A stretch of 64,000 nucleotides of DNA, taken from NCBI RefSeq assembly GCF_000938305.1, contig NZ_JYMT01000006.1, positions 203,595 to 267,594 on the forward strand, in the 5' to 3' direction. This DNA is from Bradyrhizobium sp. LTSP885. GTDB taxonomy: Bacteria > Pseudomonadota > Alphaproteobacteria > Rhizobiales > Xanthobacteraceae. How positions within the stretch are numbered: position 1 is the first letter of the stretch; each line of letters starts with the position of its first letter. Shown piece by piece: positions 36,223 to 44,605 of the stretch. The notes below the pieces were generated by a model, which saw nothing but the letters and a program-made list of their open reading frames with translations, was not told the DNA's origin and did no database searches. The translations under genes and the position numbers were made by a program.

Positions 36223-36993
36223 TCAACTCATCCAATTGCCACCATCGACATTGAGGGTCTGCGCGACGACATAGTCGGATTCGGCGGATGCGAGGAAAAT
36301 CGCTGGCCCGCGGTAGTCGTCCGGGACGCCCATGCGGCCCGCGGGAACCGCCTCCCCAACAATGCGCTTCTTTTCGCCAACTGGACGCTTCTCGTATTTG
36401 GCAAACAGCGCGTCGACGTGATCCCACATCGGGGTATCGACCACACCGGGCGCAATCGCGTTGACGTTGATACGACTCTTGATGAGTTCGAGGCCGAGCG
36501 ACTGGGTAATGCTGATCACCGCGGCCTTCGAGGCGCAATAAACCGTCACATTCGCCTCGCCTCGCCGGCCTGCCTGAGAGGCCATGTTGATGATCTTGCC
36601 GCCGCGGCCTTGCTTCTGCATCTGGGCCGCGACCGCCTTCGTCACAAAAATCAGGCCACGGACATTGATGCCGAACTGCCTGTCAAAGTCCGCCTCCGTG
36701 ATTTCGGACAACGGGCCCATGTTGAAGACTCCGGCATTGTTGACGAGGATGTCGACGCCGCCCAGCTTGGAAACAGTGGCCGCGACCAGCGCGTCAATGG
36801 ACGCCGTGTCGCGCACGTCGAGTCGGATCGCAAGGGTCTTGCCGGCGAGTTCGACCGCCAGAGCCTCTGCCTTGACCATCTCCACGTCCGCGATGACCAC
36901 AGTGGCTCCTTCGGAGACATAGGCTCGTACGATCGCCTCGCCAATGCCTCTGGCGCCACCGGTCACAATCGCAATCTTGTCCTTGAGTCTCAT
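36223..36993 (-). CDS. smoS: SDR sorbitol/galactitol dehydrogenase (SmoS type)
   Basis: Classical SDR of 256 residues closely resembling Rhodobacter sorbitol dehydrogenase SmoS: cofactor motif VTGGARGIGEA, NNAGVFNMGP, active site NMASQAGRRGEANVTVYCAS followed by K, and the typical ending AQTLNVDGGNWMS. The family oxidises D-sorbitol to fructose and galactitol to D-tagatose. With a tagatose-type kinase downstream, galactitol to D-tagatose is an attractive role (inference). ATG at 36993 follows GAGGACAGGAA. Two decayed fragments of this gene type lie at 6016-6126 and 13035-13161. Confidence 0.9.
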   Translation of the reverse strand: MRLKDKIAIVTGGARGIGEAIVRAYVSEGATVVIADVEMVKAEALAVELAGKTLAIRLDVRDTASIDALVAATVSKLGGVDILVNNAGVFNMGPLSEITEADFDRQFGINVRGLIFVTKAVAAQMQKQGRGGKIINMASQAGRRGEANVTVYCASKAAVISITQSLGLELIKSRINVNAIAPGVVDTPMWDHVDALFAKYEKRPVGEKKRIVGEAVPAGRMGVPDDYRGPAIFLASAESDYVVAQTLNVDGGNWMS

Positions 36994-37009
36994 CTCGAGA
37001 TTCCTGTCC

Positions 37010-37783
37010 TCACCAGCAGCTGTAGCCGCCATCAGCCAACACGATCGATCCGGTGAGCAAGCTCGCGGCATCCGACGCGAGGAACAGCGCGACCGAGCCG
37101 ATCTCGTCAATGCGTCCCATCCGTCCCATCGGCGTGCCGCCGATCCAGTGCTTGTATATTTCGGGATTTTCAATGCCGAAGCGATTCAACGGCGTGTCGA
37201 TATAGGTTGGCGCCACTGCGTTGACGCGCAGACCTCGACCGGCCCATTCGGCCGCGAGCGACTTTGTGAGGTGATGCACCGCCGCCTTGGAGGCGTTGTA
37301 GTACGATTGGGGCTGCGGCTTGTTGACGATGAAGCCTGACATCGAACCAATGTTGACGATCGAGCCCGATCCCTTGGCCAACATGTGTCGACCAAAGGCG
37401 CGGCAACACCAGAAGACGCCATTGAGATTGACGTCGATCACATTCAGCCAATGTTCATCGGCGACTTTCTCCGCGGGCGTGTCGGAGCGCGCGATGCCGG
37501 CGTTGTTGATCAGGATGTCAACACCGTGATGTTTGCTCGCTAGGTCGTCAGCGACGGCCGTCACTTCGACGGATTTGGTCACGTCCATCATAACGACGTC
37601 GACTTCGAAGCCTTTCGCCTTCATCTCGGCCTGTCCTTCCGCCGCGATCCTGGCGTCGCAGTCTGCGATAATGACCTTGGCGCCGGCCTCCGCCAGAGCC
37701 TCGACGCAGGCAAGCCCTATTGCCCGCCCTCCGCCAGTGACGACAGCGCTGCGACCCCTGAGATCGTATTTCTGCATGTACAT
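37010..37783 (-). CDS. SDR polyol dehydrogenase (GatDH-like)
   Basis: SDR of 257 residues: VTGGGRAIGLACVEAL near the N terminus, ILINNAGIARSD, catalytic GSMSGFIVNKPQPQSYYNAS followed by K, and the ending VLADGGYSCW. The FWCCRAFGRHML, SMSG and AAEWAGRGLRVNAVAPTYI features match Rhodobacter galactitol 2-dehydrogenase-type enzymes. ATG at 37783 follows AAGGGAAAA. The stop lies 16 bp before the SmoS start. With SmoS it offers two specificities for polyol oxidation; the precise substrate is open. A related SDR lies at 13179-13946. Confidence 0.85.
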   Translation of the reverse strand: MYMQKYDLRGRSAVVTGGGRAIGLACVEALAEAGAKVIIADCDARIAAEGQAEMKAKGFEVDVVMMDVTKSVEVTAVADDLASKHHGVDILINNAGIARSDTPAEKVADEHWLNVIDVNLNGVFWCCRAFGRHMLAKGSGSIVNIGSMSGFIVNKPQPQSYYNASKAAVHHLTKSLAAEWAGRGLRVNAVAPTYIDTPLNRFGIENPEIYKHWIGGTPMGRMGRIDEIGSVALFLASDAASLLTGSIVLADGGYSCW

Positions 37784-37824
37784 GGATTTTCCCTTGTCAC
37801 CGGTCAGCGCTGTCGCGGGTTTGC

Positions 37825-38943
37825 TCACGCCGCCAGTGGGTGCCGTGCGAGCTGTTCGAGCGCTGTGCCGCCGTGGTCGAACAGATGACACTCCTTGGGG
37901 GCGAAGCCCAAGGCCACCCGGTCATGCACCTTGACGAGGCTGTCGCCATCGACCGCAATAATGAACAGATCCTCGGGTGTCGCCTGCACGTAGAGGAATG
38001 TCTGCCCGCCCAGACGTTCGACCACCATGACCTCGCCTGAAAAGGTGATCGGGCCGTCGCCTGCCGGCCCGATCACCTTCATATGTTCAGGACGGACGCC
38101 GAGGATCAGCGGCTCGCCCTCCTTCAGGCGCGTTGCCGCAACAGGTGCGACCATGCTGGCGCCTCCCGGAAGATCGATGCTGACGCCGCTGCTCGATGGC
38201 GCCTTAACCTTTACGGAGCAGAAGTTCATTTTTGGGGATCCAATGAAACCCGCGACGAAACGGTTACACGGATGATGGTAGAGTTCCAGTGGTGAACCGA
38301 CTTGCTCGATATGGCCGTCGCGCAGAACCACTATCTTGTCGGCCAAGGTCATCGCCTCAACTTGATCGTGAGTCACATAGATCATGGTGGCATTGAGCCG
38401 CTCGTGGAGCCGGGCGAGCTCAATTCGTGTCTGGACACGCAGTGCGGCGTCAAGATTTGAGAGCGGCTCGTCGAACAGAAAGACTTTTGGCTCACGCACA
38501 ATGGCGCGGCCGATCGCAACGCGCTGACGCTGGCCCCCGGAGAGCGCCTTGGGGCGGCGATCAAGGTAGGGTCTCAGCTGAAGCAGATCCGCCACTTTGT
38601 CGATCCTGGCATAGCGCTCCTGCCTGGAGACACCGGCGAGGCGCAGCGCAAAGGCCATGTTGTCGCGCACCGTCATATGCGGATAGAGCGCATAGCTTTG
38701 AAAAACCATGGCGAGACCCCGAACGTCGGGCGGCACATCGTTGACACGTTCCCCGTCGATCATAAGATCACCCGAGGTGATCTCCTCGAGGCCGGCGATC
38801 ATCCGCAGCAGCGTTGACTTGCCGCAGCCTGACGGGCCGACGAACACACATAGCTCCCGGTCGGCAATCTCGAGGTTCAAATCCTTGATGATGTTTACGG
38901 TGCCGAACGACTTGGCGACGTTCCGCAGGCTGAGTTGCGCCAT
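37825..38943 (-). CDS. smoK: Polyol ABC transporter ATPase (SmoK/UgpC/MalK family)
   Basis: ATPase of 372 residues with the C-terminal TOBE/OB domain of the MalK family. Walker A GPSGCGKST, signature LSGGQRQRVAIGRAIVREPK, Walker B VFLFDEPLSNLDA and switch motif YVTHDQVEAMTLADK are intact, and FIGSPKMNF starts the regulatory domain. Start at ATG 38943 (MAQLSLRNV), because homologues begin there; the frame continues upstream into the permease gene. The last 27 codons are duplicated nearly exactly at 19408-19489. Part of the smoEFGK-type importer. Confidence 0.93.
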   Translation of the reverse strand: MAQLSLRNVAKSFGTVNIIKDLNLEIADRELCVFVGPSGCGKSTLLRMIAGLEEITSGDLMIDGERVNDVPPDVRGLAMVFQSYALYPHMTVRDNMAFALRLAGVSRQERYARIDKVADLLQLRPYLDRRPKALSGGQRQRVAIGRAIVREPKVFLFDEPLSNLDAALRVQTRIELARLHERLNATMIYVTHDQVEAMTLADKIVVLRDGHIEQVGSPLELYHHPCNRFVAGFIGSPKMNFCSVKVKAPSSSGVSIDLPGGASMVAPVAATRLKEGEPLILGVRPEHMKVIGPAGDGPITFSGEVMVVERLGGQTFLYVQATPEDLFIIAVDGDSLVKVHDRVALGFAPKECHLFDHGGTALEQLARHPLAA

Positions 38944-38969
38944 GGTTTTGCTCCCTTCGTCTTTCGTTA

Positions 38970-39797
38970 CTACTTGACGGCTCCGAAGGTGAGGCCGCGC
39001 ACGAGTTGGCGCTGCGTCAACCACCCAAACACCAGGATCGGGGCTATGGCCAGCGTCGAGGCCGCGGAAAGCTTGGCCCAGAACAGACCTTCCGGACTGG
39101 AAAAAGAGGCGATGAAGGCGGTTAACGGCCCGGCCTTGGCGGCGGTGAGGTTGAGGCTCCAGAACGCCTCGTTCCAACAAAGAATGACGGAGAGCAGCGC
39201 GGTGGAGGCGATGCCGGGTAGAGTCAACGGAATCAGGAGAAGCCGGATCTGCGCTCCCGCCCGCGCGCCGTCCATCCGACCTGCCTCAAGGATCTCGTAT
39301 GGAACTTCCTTGAAGAAGGAGTAAAGCATCCACACAACAATGGGCAGGTTCGACAGGGTAAATACGATGATCAGGCCTGTGCGCGTGTCCAGAAGTCCGG
39401 TATCGCGGAACAGCAGATACATCGGCACGAGGACGCCCACCGCCGGCAGCATCTTGGTCGACAGCATCCACAGCAACAGGTCTTTGGTCCTCTTGGTCGG
39501 GAAGAACGCCGCTGCATAGGCGGCGGGAACCGCGATGGCGAGCCCGAGCAAGGTAGCGCCGAGAGACTCGGCGAGGCTGTTCCAGGCATAGGCAAAATAA
39601 TCAGCGCGCTGGTTGACAGCCGCGAAATTTTCAAACGTGGGCGTGAAGAACAGGAGGGGTGGCGTTGTGACCGCGTCGATCTCGGTCTTGAACGAGGCAA
39701 GAAGCATCCAGAAAATGGGGAAAAACATCACGAGAGCCGATGTCCAACCAACACCCCCTCGCCAGATTGTTGAGGATTTCCCCCGAATTTTAGCCAT
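38970..39797 (-). CDS. smoG: Polyol ABC transporter permease (SmoG/MalG type)
   Basis: Inner-membrane permease of 275 residues with six hydrophobic segments and the ATPase-contact loop EAGRMDGARAGAQIRLLLIP (EAA motif). ATG at 39797 is preferred over 39812, since GAGGGG lies upstream and the longer form overlaps the previous gene. It works with the SmoF-like permease, the SmoE-like binding protein and the SmoK-like ATPase to import a hexitol, by analogy with the Rhodobacter sorbitol/mannitol transporter. Confidence 0.92.
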   Translation of the reverse strand: MAKIRGKSSTIWRGGVGWTSALVMFFPIFWMLLASFKTEIDAVTTPPLLFFTPTFENFAAVNQRADYFAYAWNSLAESLGATLLGLAIAVPAAYAAAFFPTKRTKDLLLWMLSTKMLPAVGVLVPMYLLFRDTGLLDTRTGLIIVFTLSNLPIVVWMLYSFFKEVPYEILEAGRMDGARAGAQIRLLLIPLTLPGIASTALLSVILCWNEAFWSLNLTAAKAGPLTAFIASFSSPEGLFWAKLSAASTLAIAPILVFGWLTQRQLVRGLTFGAVK

Positions 39798-39808
39798 GAC
39801 ACCCCTCG

Positions 39809-40720
39809 TCAATCGGCAAGGTTGCGGGCGACGGTGCGGATCAGGAATGCCGCAACGACGTTAGCGAGAATGATGGCGATCACGCCGGCCGCCGACGCGC
39901 CGCCAACGTCCCATTGCAGCAGTGCTTTGAGATAGATCAGGTATGTCAGAGTAGTAGTTGCGTTGCCCGGGCCGCCTGATGTCGTGACAAGGATCTCAGC
40001 GAAGACCGCAAGCAGGAAAATCGTTTCGATCATCACCACCACGGATATCGGCCGGAAAAGGTGGGGAAGCGTGATGAACCAGAACATCGATAGCCCCCTG
40101 GCGCCGTCCAGGTAGGCTGCTTCCATCTGCTCGCGGTCAAGCGATTGCATTGCGGTCATGAGGATCAAACTGGCGAAGGGTATCCACTGCCACGCCACTA
40201 TGATGATGATCGAAATCATCGGTGCTTGCGCAAACCAATCGACAACGCCAAGCCCGAGCGAGCGCGTGATCCACGCGAAGAGCCCGTTCACTGGGTGCAT
40301 GAGAAGATTTTTCCAGATCAACGCGCTGACGGTCGGCATAACGAAGAATGGCGCGATCACGAGGAGACGAGCAATGTTGCGTCCGAAGAAAGCCTCGTCG
40401 AACACAACGGCGAATAGGACACCAAAAACGATAGTGAGCGAGAGGACAGAGCCCACGAGGACCAATGTATTCCCGATCGAAATCCACAAGGTCTTGTAAA
40501 GGAGCAGAAACTTGTAATTGTTGAAGCCGGCGAAGCCAGAGATCAGAGGGTTCTGCAGATTATACCGTTGGAACGAGAACCACAGGGTCATCGTCAGCGG
40601 CACAATCATCCAGATCAACAGAAGGCCGACGGCAGGCGCGAGCAAGGCGCCCGTCCGAGGGGCGCGACTATCCTTGGGTTTGAAAACGCCGAACCCGACC
40701 TTGGCGAGTGATGATGTCAT
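39809..40720 (-). CDS. smoF: Polyol ABC transporter permease (SmoF/MalF type)
   Basis: Inner-membrane permease of about 303 residues with six main hydrophobic segments; the EAA loop reads EAAYLDGARGLSMFWFITLP. The ATG at 40720 (MTSSLAKVG) is chosen to match the usual N terminus, although no strong ribosome-binding site is seen; the open frame begins further upstream at 40807. It lies 214 bp after the binding-protein stop, a gap with no clear gene or terminator. Confidence 0.9.
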   Translation of the reverse strand: MTSSLAKVGFGVFKPKDSRAPRTGALLAPAVGLLLIWMIVPLTMTLWFSFQRYNLQNPLISGFAGFNNYKFLLLYKTLWISIGNTLVLVGSVLSLTIVFGVLFAVVFDEAFFGRNIARLLVIAPFFVMPTVSALIWKNLLMHPVNGLFAWITRSLGLGVVDWFAQAPMISIIIIVAWQWIPFASLILMTAMQSLDREQMEAAYLDGARGLSMFWFITLPHLFRPISVVVMIETIFLLAVFAEILVTTSGGPGNATTTLTYLIYLKALLQWDVGGASAAGVIAIILANVVAAFLIRTVARNLAD

Positions 40721-40934
40721 CGCGCTGTGGCCAAACTCAAAGTTCGCGCGCTTTCGCGGGCGACGTTGCAGATTGAGCAATCGGAGGCAAAACGGCGTGG
40801 TCGCCATGAGCCGGACAACGTCATCGATGATCTTTTCGAAATGTCGGTCGGGATTGTGGCCCGACCGAGAGTCTGGGAGGAAACTCGCACGCTATTGAGC
40901 GGCATGGGAGGATACTTACTCCCGCGCGTCGCGC

Positions 40935-42248
40935 CTACTTGATGTAACCGGCCTGTTGCATGGTCTGCGTCGCGTCATCCTGTGCCGATTTCAGGGCCGC
41001 ATCTACCGTCTGCTTGCCGGAGAGTGCCGCCGCGATGTCTTGACCGACGGTCGTGCCCAACGCCGCGAACTCGGGAATGGCCACGAATTGGACGCCGGTA
41101 TAGGGTACTGGGTCCTTGGTGGGATGGGCAGGATCGGCGGAGAGAATCGCTTTCAGCACCATTCCGGCAAAAGGTGCTGCCTTCTGGTAGTCGGGATTGT
41201 CGTAGGTGGACTTCCGGGTACCAGGCGGGACCGCGACCCAGCCTTGCGTTTCGCCAACCAGCTTGACGTAGTCCTTAGAGGTCGCCCACTTCAGAAATGA
41301 TTTCGCTGCCGCCTCCTTTTTCGAGGAAGCCGGTATGGCCAACGCCCAGGACCATGCCCATCCCGCGCCATTCGGAGTGACCTCAATCGGCGCCTTGGCG
41401 AAACCGGTCTTGTCGTAGACTTGGCTCTGCTTGGGATCAAAGATACGCCCGGCTCCAGAGGTAGCGTCGATCCACATCGCACAATGGCCGGTCGCGAATG
41501 CCGCCTGATTCTCGTTGAAGCCATTGGACGTAGCGCCCGGCGGGCCGTCGTTCTTCATCAGATCAATGTAGAAGGCGATGGCCTTCTTCCATGGTTCTGA
41601 AGTCAACTGCGGCTCCCACTTCATATCGAACCATCGGCCGCCGAAGGTGTTCACCAGCGTTCCGAGGAACGCCATGTTCTCTCCCCAGCCCGGCTTTCCG
41701 CGTAAGCAGATTCCATATTGTTCCTTGGATCTGTCCGTGAGCTTGTCGGCGAATTCCTTAATCTGGTCATAGGTCGGTTGCTCCGGCATGGTGAGCCCGG
41801 CCTTCTCGAACAGGTCTTTCCGGTAGAGCGTGAATGAGCTCTCGGCGTAGAACGGCACGGCGAAAAGCTTGGAGTCAGCCGACAGCCCATTCTTCACTGG
41901 CTCAAAAATGTCGGCATAGTCGTAGTCGGCCCCGAGGTTGTCGACCGCGTCGAGCCAGCCCGCTTTGCCCCAGATCGGCGTCTCGTAAGCGCCAATAGTC
42001 AAAATATCGAACTGGCCGCCCTTGGTGGCGATGTCGGTCGTGACGCGCTGACGAAGCACGTTCTCTTCGAGCACGACCCAATTCAGCTTGTTGCCGGTCG
42101 CCGCCTCCCATCTAGGAGCAAGCTTTTGCATGATGATCATGTCGGAGTTGTTGACGGTCGCGATCGTGAGCGTCTCCGCCCGGGCCGTTCCCAACACGCT
42201 GCACACTGCTGCAATGACCACCGCAGTACCCGATAGCGCCTGTCTCAT
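40935..42248 (-). CDS. smoE: Polyol-binding periplasmic protein of the ABC transporter (SmoE type)
   Basis: Extracellular solute-binding protein family 1, 437 residues. Signal peptide MRQALSGTAVVIAAVCSVLG with cleavage after ARA. Mature features include TIATVNNSDMIIMQKLAPRW, FDILTIGAYETPIWGKAGWL, VPFYAESSFTLYRKDLFEKA and NGAGWAWSWALAIPASSKKE, matching sorbitol/mannitol-binding SmoE-type proteins. ATG at 42248 has AGGAACGCC upstream; a long upstream open frame to 42632 is disregarded. First gene of the polyol operon, divergent from LacI regulator B. Confidence 0.93.
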   Translation of the reverse strand: MRQALSGTAVVIAAVCSVLGTARAETLTIATVNNSDMIIMQKLAPRWEAATGNKLNWVVLEENVLRQRVTTDIATKGGQFDILTIGAYETPIWGKAGWLDAVDNLGADYDYADIFEPVKNGLSADSKLFAVPFYAESSFTLYRKDLFEKAGLTMPEQPTYDQIKEFADKLTDRSKEQYGICLRGKPGWGENMAFLGTLVNTFGGRWFDMKWEPQLTSEPWKKAIAFYIDLMKNDGPPGATSNGFNENQAAFATGHCAMWIDATSGAGRIFDPKQSQVYDKTGFAKAPIEVTPNGAGWAWSWALAIPASSKKEAAAKSFLKWATSKDYVKLVGETQGWVAVPPGTRKSTYDNPDYQKAAPFAGMVLKAILSADPAHPTKDPVPYTGVQFVAIPEFAALGTTVGQDIAAALSGKQTVDAALKSAQDDATQTMQQAGYIK

Positions 42249-42542
42249 GGCGTTCCTCCGCACGTTTCCACCCCTGTTAATTGCTTTCTTGGTCCGGGAT
42301 CCCTCCCGACCAAGCCAGCGTCGCACAAAAAGTTCGCGAACGTCAATATCATTCGTAAAGATATTTCTTATCATATGCAAAGAACGCTTCGCGGCGCGCC
42401 GAACTCCGATAGACGCGGCGGTTTCGATCGCCAGAGCAAGAGGCGCCATTCGGGTCTGAAGGCTTTTGGTGCTAAGTCCTCCCGAGTTTAGCTCCCGAAA
42501 GGAAGCCTCGGCGTATCCAATAACTCGGGAATTGACGGGAGC
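42249..42542. promoter_or_regulatory. Divergent control region between the polyol operon and LacI B
   Basis: Contains an AT-rich block at about 42341-42382 in an otherwise GC-rich gap. It shares the 9-mer GTAAAGATA (42355-42363) with the LacI A region (5866-5874), and AAGATATTTCTT (42358-42369) is an imperfect palindrome. On the minus strand GATATTGACG resembles TATATTGACA of the other region. These are candidate recognition elements for the two paralogous regulators. Confidence 0.4.
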
Positions 42543-43574
42543 ATGGTTGTGGCGACGGGCAAGATCAGAACAATGGAGGAATTTTCCGCCGCCAGCGGAA
42601 TTTCGCGACCAACGGTTTCGAGGTATTTTCACGACCCCGCTAGCGTTCGCGCCGCCACCCGCGCGCAGATCGAAGAGGCGCTAAAGCGGCTGAACTACCG
42701 ACCAAACCTCTTCGCTGTAAACTTCAATAGAAAGCATCCAAAAACATTCGGCATGATCGTGCCATCCTTGACCGACCCTTTCTACGCCGAACTCGTGGAG
42801 CGAGTTGAACTTCGGGCGCTGCGACACGGATATTGGACAATTGTACTCAACTCTCACGGTGACCGATTGATGGAAACGCGGGCGCTCCAGACTCTCATGT
42901 CTCTGAGAGTCGCCGGCGCGATCGTCGCCCCGCTCGGCGTTCGTTCGGATGGGGCCGCCTTGCATGACCTCGGCAAATCACTTCCCCTGCTATTGCTTGA
43001 TTCGCGCCTAGACCCGCGGGCGTCGTTCGTCGGAACGGACAATTATCAAAGCGTCTCGCTGTTGGTGGACTATCTCCATCGCACAGGAGAGCCGCCTTGT
43101 TATTTCGATATGCCGAACGTGAACCGCAACGCCGTTGATCGGCGGCGAGCTTATGTTCTTGCGATGAAAAAATGGGGATCAGAGCCTAAGATCGTCCCAC
43201 CACCGACTCAAAGTTGGGCTTTCGAAGCAGTGGGCTTCGAACAAGCGAATCTAGCACTCGAGGCTGGAGCTCTTCCGAGCCGAACGATCCTATGTGCCAA
43301 TGACCGAACAGCATTCGGCGTGATGGCCGCGGCAACTCGGCGCGGCCTTCGCGTCTCACGTGATGTGAATGCGGATCTGAGAGTGGCTGGGCACGATGAC
43401 CACCCGCTAAGTCGCTTTGCGACCCCGTCGCTAACCACGGTCGCTCAGGACTTTGATCATATGGCGACCCTTGCAGTCGACATGCTGATCTCGCGCCTCA
43501 AGGAACCAAAGAAGGAAAACTCCGACAAAATTCATCTTCTTGAAGCAAAGTTGATCATGCGGGACTCGGCCTAA
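42543..43574 (+). CDS. LacI family regulator B
   Basis: LacI/GalR repressor of 343 residues: HTH FSAASGISRPTVSRYFHDP (residues about 14-32), YRPNLFAVNFNRKHPKTFG hinge region and a sugar-binding-type effector domain (MIVPSLTDPFYAELVERVE, CANDRTAFGVMAAATRRG). It is a full-length paralogue of LacI A at 4699-5736, including the same PPCYxDMPxVNRNAxxR stretch. Divergent from the polyol ABC operon, which it most likely represses. Similar HTH recognition helices (RPTVSKYF versus RPTVSRYF) suggest that the two could recognise similar operators. Confidence 0.93.
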   Translation: MVVATGKIRTMEEFSAASGISRPTVSRYFHDPASVRAATRAQIEEALKRLNYRPNLFAVNFNRKHPKTFGMIVPSLTDPFYAELVERVELRALRHGYWTIVLNSHGDRLMETRALQTLMSLRVAGAIVAPLGVRSDGAALHDLGKSLPLLLLDSRLDPRASFVGTDNYQSVSLLVDYLHRTGEPPCYFDMPNVNRNAVDRRRAYVLAMKKWGSEPKIVPPPTQSWAFEAVGFEQANLALEAGALPSRTILCANDRTAFGVMAAATRRGLRVSRDVNADLRVAGHDDHPLSRFATPSLTTVAQDFDHMATLAVDMLISRLKEPKKENSDKIHLLEAKLIMRDSA

Positions 43575-43811
43575 GGCAGGCTGTGTTCCCGCTCCGAATA
43601 TTGCCCGCGTATTGTTTCATCTGAGGATGTTACTTTCGCTTAACGGATATAGTTCCGACTGTCGGCCGGCCCGAGGTTGCGTCATTGCTCGCAGGATCGG
43701 AGGGACTGGATGACGTCGCGGAGTGCCTATCACACGCAGCGCCCGCACCCAGGGCCGGGATCACCGATCGCGGCCAGTGCTGCCCCCCTGGCCATGCGAG
43801 CGATGACCACC
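43575..43811. other. Intergenic region without recognised genes
   Basis: Between LacI B and the small membrane protein, at the border of the sugar region and the conjugation module. Nothing was recognised: no tRNA, direct repeat or integrase remnant that would mark an element end. Confidence 0.3.
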
Positions 43812-44063
43812 TCAGCCGCATTTCGTCCGAGCGATCGCAACATGCGCTGCGGTGCCGGTAGTCTGGCTGCTATCGCGAGCTCGCCCGCGCGGGGTCGCCG
43901 CTTGCATGGCCCCCGGCTTCGTTAACGGTGAGGCTTTGCCATCGATGCCCGCGTAATGAAAGCCAATGCCAGCCGCTACCACGGCAAGACACCAGACGAA
44001 ATCGCGTGGCCTGAACCCGAACGCCGGAGGCGCCCGGTCAAAGAATGCCTTGACGGACTTCAT
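43812..44063 (-). CDS. Small predicted membrane protein
   Basis: 83 residues with one clear hydrophobic helix (DFVWCLAVVAAGIGFHYAGI, about residues 21-40) after a basic N terminus, so a single-span inner-membrane protein with a polar C-terminal tail. The ATG at 44063 has GGAGGCGC about nine bases upstream, which supports translation. Not recognised. It is divergent from the promoter-like region at 44111-44177 and from luxR, so it may belong to the quorum-sensing/conjugation module, but no function can be given. Confidence 0.45.
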   Translation of the reverse strand: MKSVKAFFDRAPPAFGFRPRDFVWCLAVVAAGIGFHYAGIDGKASPLTKPGAMQAATPRGRARDSSQTTGTAAHVAIARTKCG

Positions 44064-44110
44064 ACCGATGCGCCTCCCATTCCGACCGTGATATCCTCCA
44101 AGAGCGATCG

Positions 44111-44177
44111 CTATTGCATTCTACTGCATGCAATAGTATTCATATGAATGAATACGCTGCCTGAAATGGGATATAAT
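44111..44177. promoter_or_regulatory. Promoter with two dyads, candidate LuxR-type box
   Basis: Perfect inverted repeat CTATTGCAT (44111-44119) / ATGCAATAG (44128-44136), immediately followed by GTATTCA (44136-44142) / TGAATAC (44149-44155), a 20-bp dyad of lux-box size. TATAAT lies at 44172-44177, placing the second dyad near -40 of a rightward promoter, where LuxR-type activators bind. ACGCTGC (44154-44160) and GCAGCGT (44192-44198) further flank the -10. No reported box is matched exactly. Confidence 0.5.
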
Positions 44178-44605
44178 TTTATAAGGTACTCGCAGCGTCT
44201 GACCTGTAAATGACAAAAGACGGTAGCAACGTTTCAGACGGTCTTCGAAATCTCGGGGCACCAGCACCTTTGATTCCCGAGAATTCCATCGAAGCCTCGG
44301 CCAATACGCAAATGGGGGGTTTTCTCAATCACAGACATATCCAGTTCGACAGTTCTAGAGTGAGCAAATCGACAACTTCTCTTCGACTCCTCTCTAAGAA
44401 ACCCGCCGGATAGTCAATTGCAGCGTACCGACGCCAACCCAACGCCATCGGCAGCCGAACCACCCACCTAGCATCGATGCGAGACTTCAAGATGATTTGC
44501 CGCAGAAAACCGCACCCGTGGAGTCTCTTTTAACCGGTGACGAGTAGATTTCAAAACGTGAGCGGCTAAGAGCTCGATGCGCCATTTGTTCGCGAGCCAG
44601 CGACG
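44178..44605. other. Leader region upstream of luxR
   Basis: About 430 bp between the candidate promoter and the luxR start. A 67-codon frame at 44210-44413 lacks a ribosome-binding site and shows no domain. It may be an untranslated leader; no stable terminator or known RNA was seen. Confidence 0.35.

Noticed and set aside
44210..44413. 67-codon frame upstream of luxR
   Set aside because: No ribosome-binding site and no recognisable domain; treated as leader sequence.
43575..44605. Integration boundary or attachment site of the conjugative element
   Set aside because: No tRNA gene, integrase or long direct repeat could be found here, so the element edge cannot be placed.
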